A stretch of 19,274 nt of DNA from CAYMST01 sp964393115 (GTDB taxonomy: Bacteria; Bacteroidota; Bacteroidia; Cytophagales; Cyclobacteriaceae): the NCBI GenBank assembly GCA_964393115.1, contig CAYMST010000069.1, forward strand, positions 1-19,274. The letters are read 5' to 3'. Shown here piece after piece: positions 16,058 through 19,274 of the stretch (within the stretch, counting starts at the first letter, position 1; each line of letters opens with the position of its first letter). A program made the position numbers and the translations under genes. The notes below the pieces were generated by a model. It made no database searches. It was not told the origin of the DNA and worked only from the letters and a program-made list of their open reading frames with translations.

Positions 16058-17923
16058 TTAGTACAGTTGATATTCTGGTGATTGCATGATTGAGTTGAAC
16101 AGATTTTCAAGTTGATTTCGGACTACGTCCTCTTCTCCATTGTAAATGTCTTCGATCCATCTATTAGCCCATTCGCCTTCTGGGTCTGCGTCTATGTCTC
16201 CTAGAAATGTGTCCAGGTGATAATTGAGACGCTCTGGCGTGATTTCAGCATCAGCATTTTCATCAAAGGAAATGCTCGAAGAACGAGGACAAAAAAGTGA
16301 TACTAAAGCAACTACTAGTGCCCTGGCACTAGTGCTTGCCTCTGCGTCAAAATAAGTCTTGACGAATTGAATGACATCAAACAATCCTTCCCCGAAGGAC
16401 TTATTCGATATCAAGCTTTTAATAAAATTATAGCGATTCGTAAATGATGTAGTCGTAATCCAGTTTCTCGAAAAATTTGGATACTGATGATAGGCTGAGT
16501 ACCCTGCAACCTCAAAAGGGTCATACACGTCGAGTCCTATGTTACTTAGCTGGAATACCATATGCTGAAAGAAGCTCAGGTATGCTTCGGAATTAGTCTG
16601 AATGTTAGGGATCTGATGTTCGATTGTTTTTAACGTGCCAACGATCATGGTTAAGGGGGACTTTATCATACCACCCTTAAGTGATTCTTGGTAAAAATAT
16701 TCTGATGTCAATAACTGCGTGAGAACGACTTGAATTTTATAGTTGTTATCTCGAAGGCTTTGCGCCATTTCATTAACAATAGACTCTTCAACGGCGACAT
16801 TTACATCATTGTGAATGAAGTACCGGTATAGTTTTCTACAGATATACTTACTTGGTTCTTCTGCCTGAAATACCAACTCAACGATCTGGTCTATCTCGTC
16901 AATAGCACTGGCTTCAGTGGCAGAATTTCCGTTGGTGAGTGCCTCGTCTGGAGTTACTTGGCCATTATTGATTCTATTGCTGAAGAGCTTGGTATTATTA
17001 TTATGTCTTGTAGCTCGATTACCAACTAATTTGGCCACTGCTCGTGGTAGCCCTGTAAGTTCATCTATCTGTGAGACTTGGCCATCTGGCGTAAACCCTG
17101 TGAATACCTCGGCTGCGGATAGGACGTCTTGTTCAGTAAAGAAGAAATAGTCATTAATTTCTGTCTCAGGACGACTGGGGTCATTTTCCAGTCCCTTTCC
17201 TATAGTATAGAGTTCTAAAAACTCTCGACCAAAATTTTCATTGATGCGCCCCTCTACGTTTTGGTCTCCATCAAGAAACCTCACCATGGCATTATCGAGG
17301 CAGATTTTTTTGCAAAGTGTTTTGTAGTTTATGGACGCTTCATTTTCATCAATAGTGGCAATTTCCTCTTGGTAAGCTGCCAAATCATTTTCATAAGCTT
17401 GAATTTCTTCCGTTGAGGCACCTACTCCTGGGTTTACAGGAGCTTCTGGACGTTCTAGCTCTCGTTCATCTCGTGTGAAGAACTGAAACAGCCTTATCTG
17501 ATAATATATAAAGTAACTATAGTCAACTTTGGAAATCTTTGTCGTAAAGTGCGTATGGAAGAAAAAAGCCAGGTTTTGCTGAAACGAAAAAGCGGCCTTG
17601 TCCTCCGTAGGAACTCCTCCTGCTGATAGTAATTTCAAGAACCAGTAGATGACAAGTCTTTGACGGTCTCTTTCTGTGTCACCATCTACTTCAGTCACAG
17701 AATCAAGCCATGTTTCGCCAGTGGAAGGATCAATTGGCGGCTCAACGGCAGTATCCAGACCCCTAAATAGCTCCTCGACGGCTTGAGATGCAGTTAACCC
17801 GGAAAACCGGGATATCTCAGCTGGGGAGGCTCCGAAACTAACCCTATTTAATAAATGAATGGCGTTCTGTGTGCCTAATGCACCAGATAATTGAGTGTCG
17901 AGTTTGTTTTCAAGAGTAGACAT
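16058..17923 (-). CDS. DUF1800 domain-containing protein
   Basis: First gene of the operon. Its 621 residues (from the ATG at 17923) show the DUF1800 hallmarks in order: HLLNRVSFGA at 23-32, FFHTHF at 121-126, NENFGREFLELYTIG at 228-242 and DVLSAAEVFTGF at 266-277, with a helical C-terminal half (ICRKLYRYFIHNDVN). A Glu-rich insert lies near residues 152-196. The frame stays open to a GTG at 18085, but the extra 54 residues are not family-like and contain no signal peptide. No export signal is visible from either start, unlike its partner. DUF1800 genes often neighbour DUF1501 genes; the biochemical role is unknown. Its stop is 3 nt from the DUF1501 ATG, implying coupled translation and possibly a complex. 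Confidence 0.9.
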   Translation of the reverse strand: MSTLENKLDTQLSGALGTQNAIHLLNRVSFGASPAEISRFSGLTASQAVEELFRGLDTAVEPPIDPSTGETWLDSVTEVDGDTERDRQRLVIYWFLKLLSAGGVPTEDKAAFSFQQNLAFFFHTHFTTKISKVDYSYFIYYQIRLFQFFTRDERELERPEAPVNPGVGASTEEIQAYENDLAAYQEEIATIDENEASINYKTLCKKICLDNAMVRFLDGDQNVEGRINENFGREFLELYTIGKGLENDPSRPETEINDYFFFTEQDVLSAAEVFTGFTPDGQVSQIDELTGLPRAVAKLVGNRATRHNNNTKLFSNRINNGQVTPDEALTNGNSATEASAIDEIDQIVELVFQAEEPSKYICRKLYRYFIHNDVNVAVEESIVNEMAQSLRDNNYKIQVVLTQLLTSEYFYQESLKGGMIKSPLTMIVGTLKTIEHQIPNIQTNSEAYLSFFQHMVFQLSNIGLDVYDPFEVAGYSAYHQYPNFSRNWITTTSFTNRYNFIKSLISNKSFGEGLFDVIQFVKTYFDAEASTSARALVVALVSLFCPRSSSISFDENADAEITPERLNYHLDTFLGDIDADPEGEWANRWIEDIYNGEEDVVRNQLENLFNSIMQSPEYQLY

Positions 17924-18150
17924 TTGATGTGATTGAATTCGGTTAACAAGTATCGAGAAATAATTATATAAAAAATCGATTAGTTGATAAATTTTATTGT
18001 TGAATGCTGGATTTGGGCTTTCTGGGCGAAAATCTTTTCGTTTTTTCGACGAATACTTTTTTATGCTCAGTATCAGAAACAACACGGTTTAATCAACAAG
18101 TACCATCGTAATGATGATCTTTGAGTGTTGCTATCTAATTATTGAATACC
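17924..18150. other. Divergent intergenic region, DUF1800 operon and SGNH gene
   Basis: This AT-rich 227-bp gap separates two divergent starts and must hold the promoters for both. I find no full TAnnTTTG match on either strand at the usual 15-17 nt from the start codons. The nearest plus-strand sequence is GATCTTTG at 18117-18124, with one mismatch. The 8-mer AACAAGTA occurs twice (17945-17952 and 18095-18102), which may be chance. No hairpin terminator is apparent. Confidence 0.35.
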
Positions 18151-19274
18151 GTGAATCAACGCAAAGAAGTTTATATCAAGTCAATAGTCATATTTATATC
18201 CACATGCATCGCTATAAGCTTTTTAGAGTTAGGGATTAGGTTAGTGCTTTGGGTCTATCCGGATTCATTAGTTCAGGAATTTCAAAATAGAGAATTCGTT
18301 TGTGAAAATCCTTATTGGAAGAACTGGCACTACGTTAATAACAATACTCTTCATTCCTTACAGTGCTTTGAGGCCGAATATGAGACGAATGGACTAGGCC
18401 TCAAGGATGATAACATTAAATATGATAGAAAGCGAGTGGCATTAATCGGTGATTCGTACGTGGAAGGGTATGGGGTAGATAATGCAAGTACCATATCCTC
18501 CCATTTAGAAAAACACTTTAACCAACAAGTTGATTTTCTTAATTTCGGAACAAGCGGTGGGTTTGGAAGCGCACACCAAGCTGCACAATACGAAAACTTT
18601 GGTACTTATTTTAAACCCGACCTGGTGTTGTTTTTCTTTTTAAGTTACAATGATCTTTATGATAATGCTTTGGCGGTTTCTGAAGGGTTTGTTGATGCCA
18701 AAGGCGAGCTCATATATTCAGTAGTAGATAGTGCAACGGCCTTCCAAAGTGTTTTGAAAACTCGACAACCACGTATTATTAATAGTTATCCGGGCAATTT
18801 ATACGTGCTTTACTTTTTCAAACGGTTCATTGGGATTATTGAGGTGCTTTTACAAAAGGGGTTAGACGTAAAATTCGAGTTTTCGGATATTATAGGATTC
18901 CCATTTTATGAAGATCCTCCTGAGCAAATTGAATTTGGTTACAAAGTTTTGAGGCATTCATTGGTCAGAATGAAAGAGTTGGCCGGAGATAAACTTATTC
19001 TAGTCAATTTGCCCACACCGTTTCAAGTAGATAAACGATGGAAGCAAACATTTGAAGCCGCACATGCGGTGTCTCTAGATATGAATAGTCCGAATAAAAG
19101 GATTTCAGAAATAGCTGCTAAGTTGGATATTCCAGTGATTGATCCCGTAAACAAGGCGATTAAATATGTAGAAGATAATGAGATGGTATACCCTTATTTT
19201 TATAATGAATGTGATAAACATTTTAATGCGGTGGGATATAAGTTAATGTCACAGTGGATATATGAATCCATAAG
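18151..19274 (+). CDS. Membrane-anchored SGNH/GDSL hydrolase, 3'-truncated by window edge
   Basis: The frame is open from a GTG at 18151 to the last base (374 codons plus 2 nt), with an in-frame stop at 18136-18138 just upstream; a TTG at 18142 is the only other close start. An N-terminal membrane helix (about residues 11-36) is followed by an SGNH hydrolase domain: block I GDSYVEGYG at 100-108 with nucleophile S102, a block II-like NFGTSGGFG at 131-139, SYND at 165-168 with N167, and DKHFNAVG at 355-362 giving the D355/H357 pair. All four catalytic elements are present. Such anchored enzymes often act as esterases, or as O-acetyl transferases or esterases on polysaccharides or peptidoglycan; the substrate here is unknown. 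It is transcribed away from the DUF1800 operon. Confidence 0.88.
   Translation, partial: MNQRKEVYIKSIVIFISTCIAISFLELGIRLVLWVYPDSLVQEFQNREFVCENPYWKNWHYVNNNTLHSLQCFEAEYETNGLGLKDDNIKYDRKRVALIGDSYVEGYGVDNASTISSHLEKHFNQQVDFLNFGTSGGFGSAHQAAQYENFGTYFKPDLVLFFFLSYNDLYDNALAVSEGFVDAKGELIYSVVDSATAFQSVLKTRQPRIINSYPGNLYVLYFFKRFIGIIEVLLQKGLDVKFEFSDIIGFPFYEDPPEQIEFGYKVLRHSLVRMKELAGDKLILVNLPTPFQVDKRWKQTFEAAHAVSLDMNSPNKRISEIAAKLDIPVIDPVNKAIKYVEDNEMVYPYFYNECDKHFNAVGYKLMSQWIYESI

Noticed and set aside
17924..18085. 54-residue N-terminal extension of the DUF1800 protein from a GTG at 18085
   Set aside because: Not family-like, AT-rich, no signal peptide; the ATG at 17923 places the conserved HLLNRVSFGA motif at the usual distance from the N-terminus.
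1..19274. CRISPR arrays, tRNA or rRNA genes, insertion sequences, toxin-antitoxin or defence cassettes
   Set aside because: None seen: there are no regularly spaced repeats, transposase motifs or terminal repeats, and nearly all sequence is accounted for by the listed genes.

Overview
This window reads as chromosomal DNA of a free-living Bacteroidota, most likely from the Cytophagales (Reichenbachiella/Ekhidna-like; the rank below phylum is inference). The support is a fused SecD-SecF, a type IX secretion (T9SS) C-terminal sorting domain, a YtxJ bacillithiol-linked protein, AT-rich intergenic DNA, and three good matches to the Bacteroidota promoter -7 box TAnnTTTG, each 15-17 nt before an ATG. 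I saw no rRNA or tRNA gene, CRISPR array, insertion sequence, phage gene or obvious horizontally acquired island.

Layout. (1) 1-5219, plus strand: the 3' part of gltB (cut by the window's left edge) and complete gltD, 1 nt apart, encoding glutamate synthase. (2) 5220-5394: an intergenic stretch with a gltD terminator, a wider inverted repeat and a strong bidirectional terminator. (3) 5395-8838, minus strand: a small unknown membrane or secreted protein followed by secDF. (4) 8957-12245, plus strand: a chain of an unknown basic repeat protein, ytxJ and an unknown envelope protein, coupled by 4-nt ATGA overlaps. It is followed by lipA, which has its own promoter, and a 67-residue membrane protein. 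(5) 12204-17923, minus strand: a compact four-gene operon encoding a DUF1800 protein, a DUF1501 protein with a Tat-like signal and a T9SS sorting domain, an outer-membrane beta-barrel and a lipoprotein. (6) 18151 to the end, plus strand: the start of a membrane-anchored SGNH/GDSL hydrolase that runs off the window.

The housekeeping genes (gltBD, secDF, lipA) are unremarkable. The most interesting part is the DUF1800-DUF1501-barrel-lipoprotein operon. DUF1800/DUF1501 pairs are common in environmental bacteria but have no settled function. Here the pair comes with two envelope partners, and the DUF1501 protein carries both a twin-arginine motif and a T9SS tail, suggesting a cell-surface complex. 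The second area of interest is the uncharacterised basic repeat protein translationally coupled to ytxJ.

Several long reading frames have upstream non-ATG starts that are probably wrong. I moved starts to internal ATGs at 8838, 8957, 10021, 13418 and 17923, using promoter position, overlap with neighbours, signal peptides or family homology.
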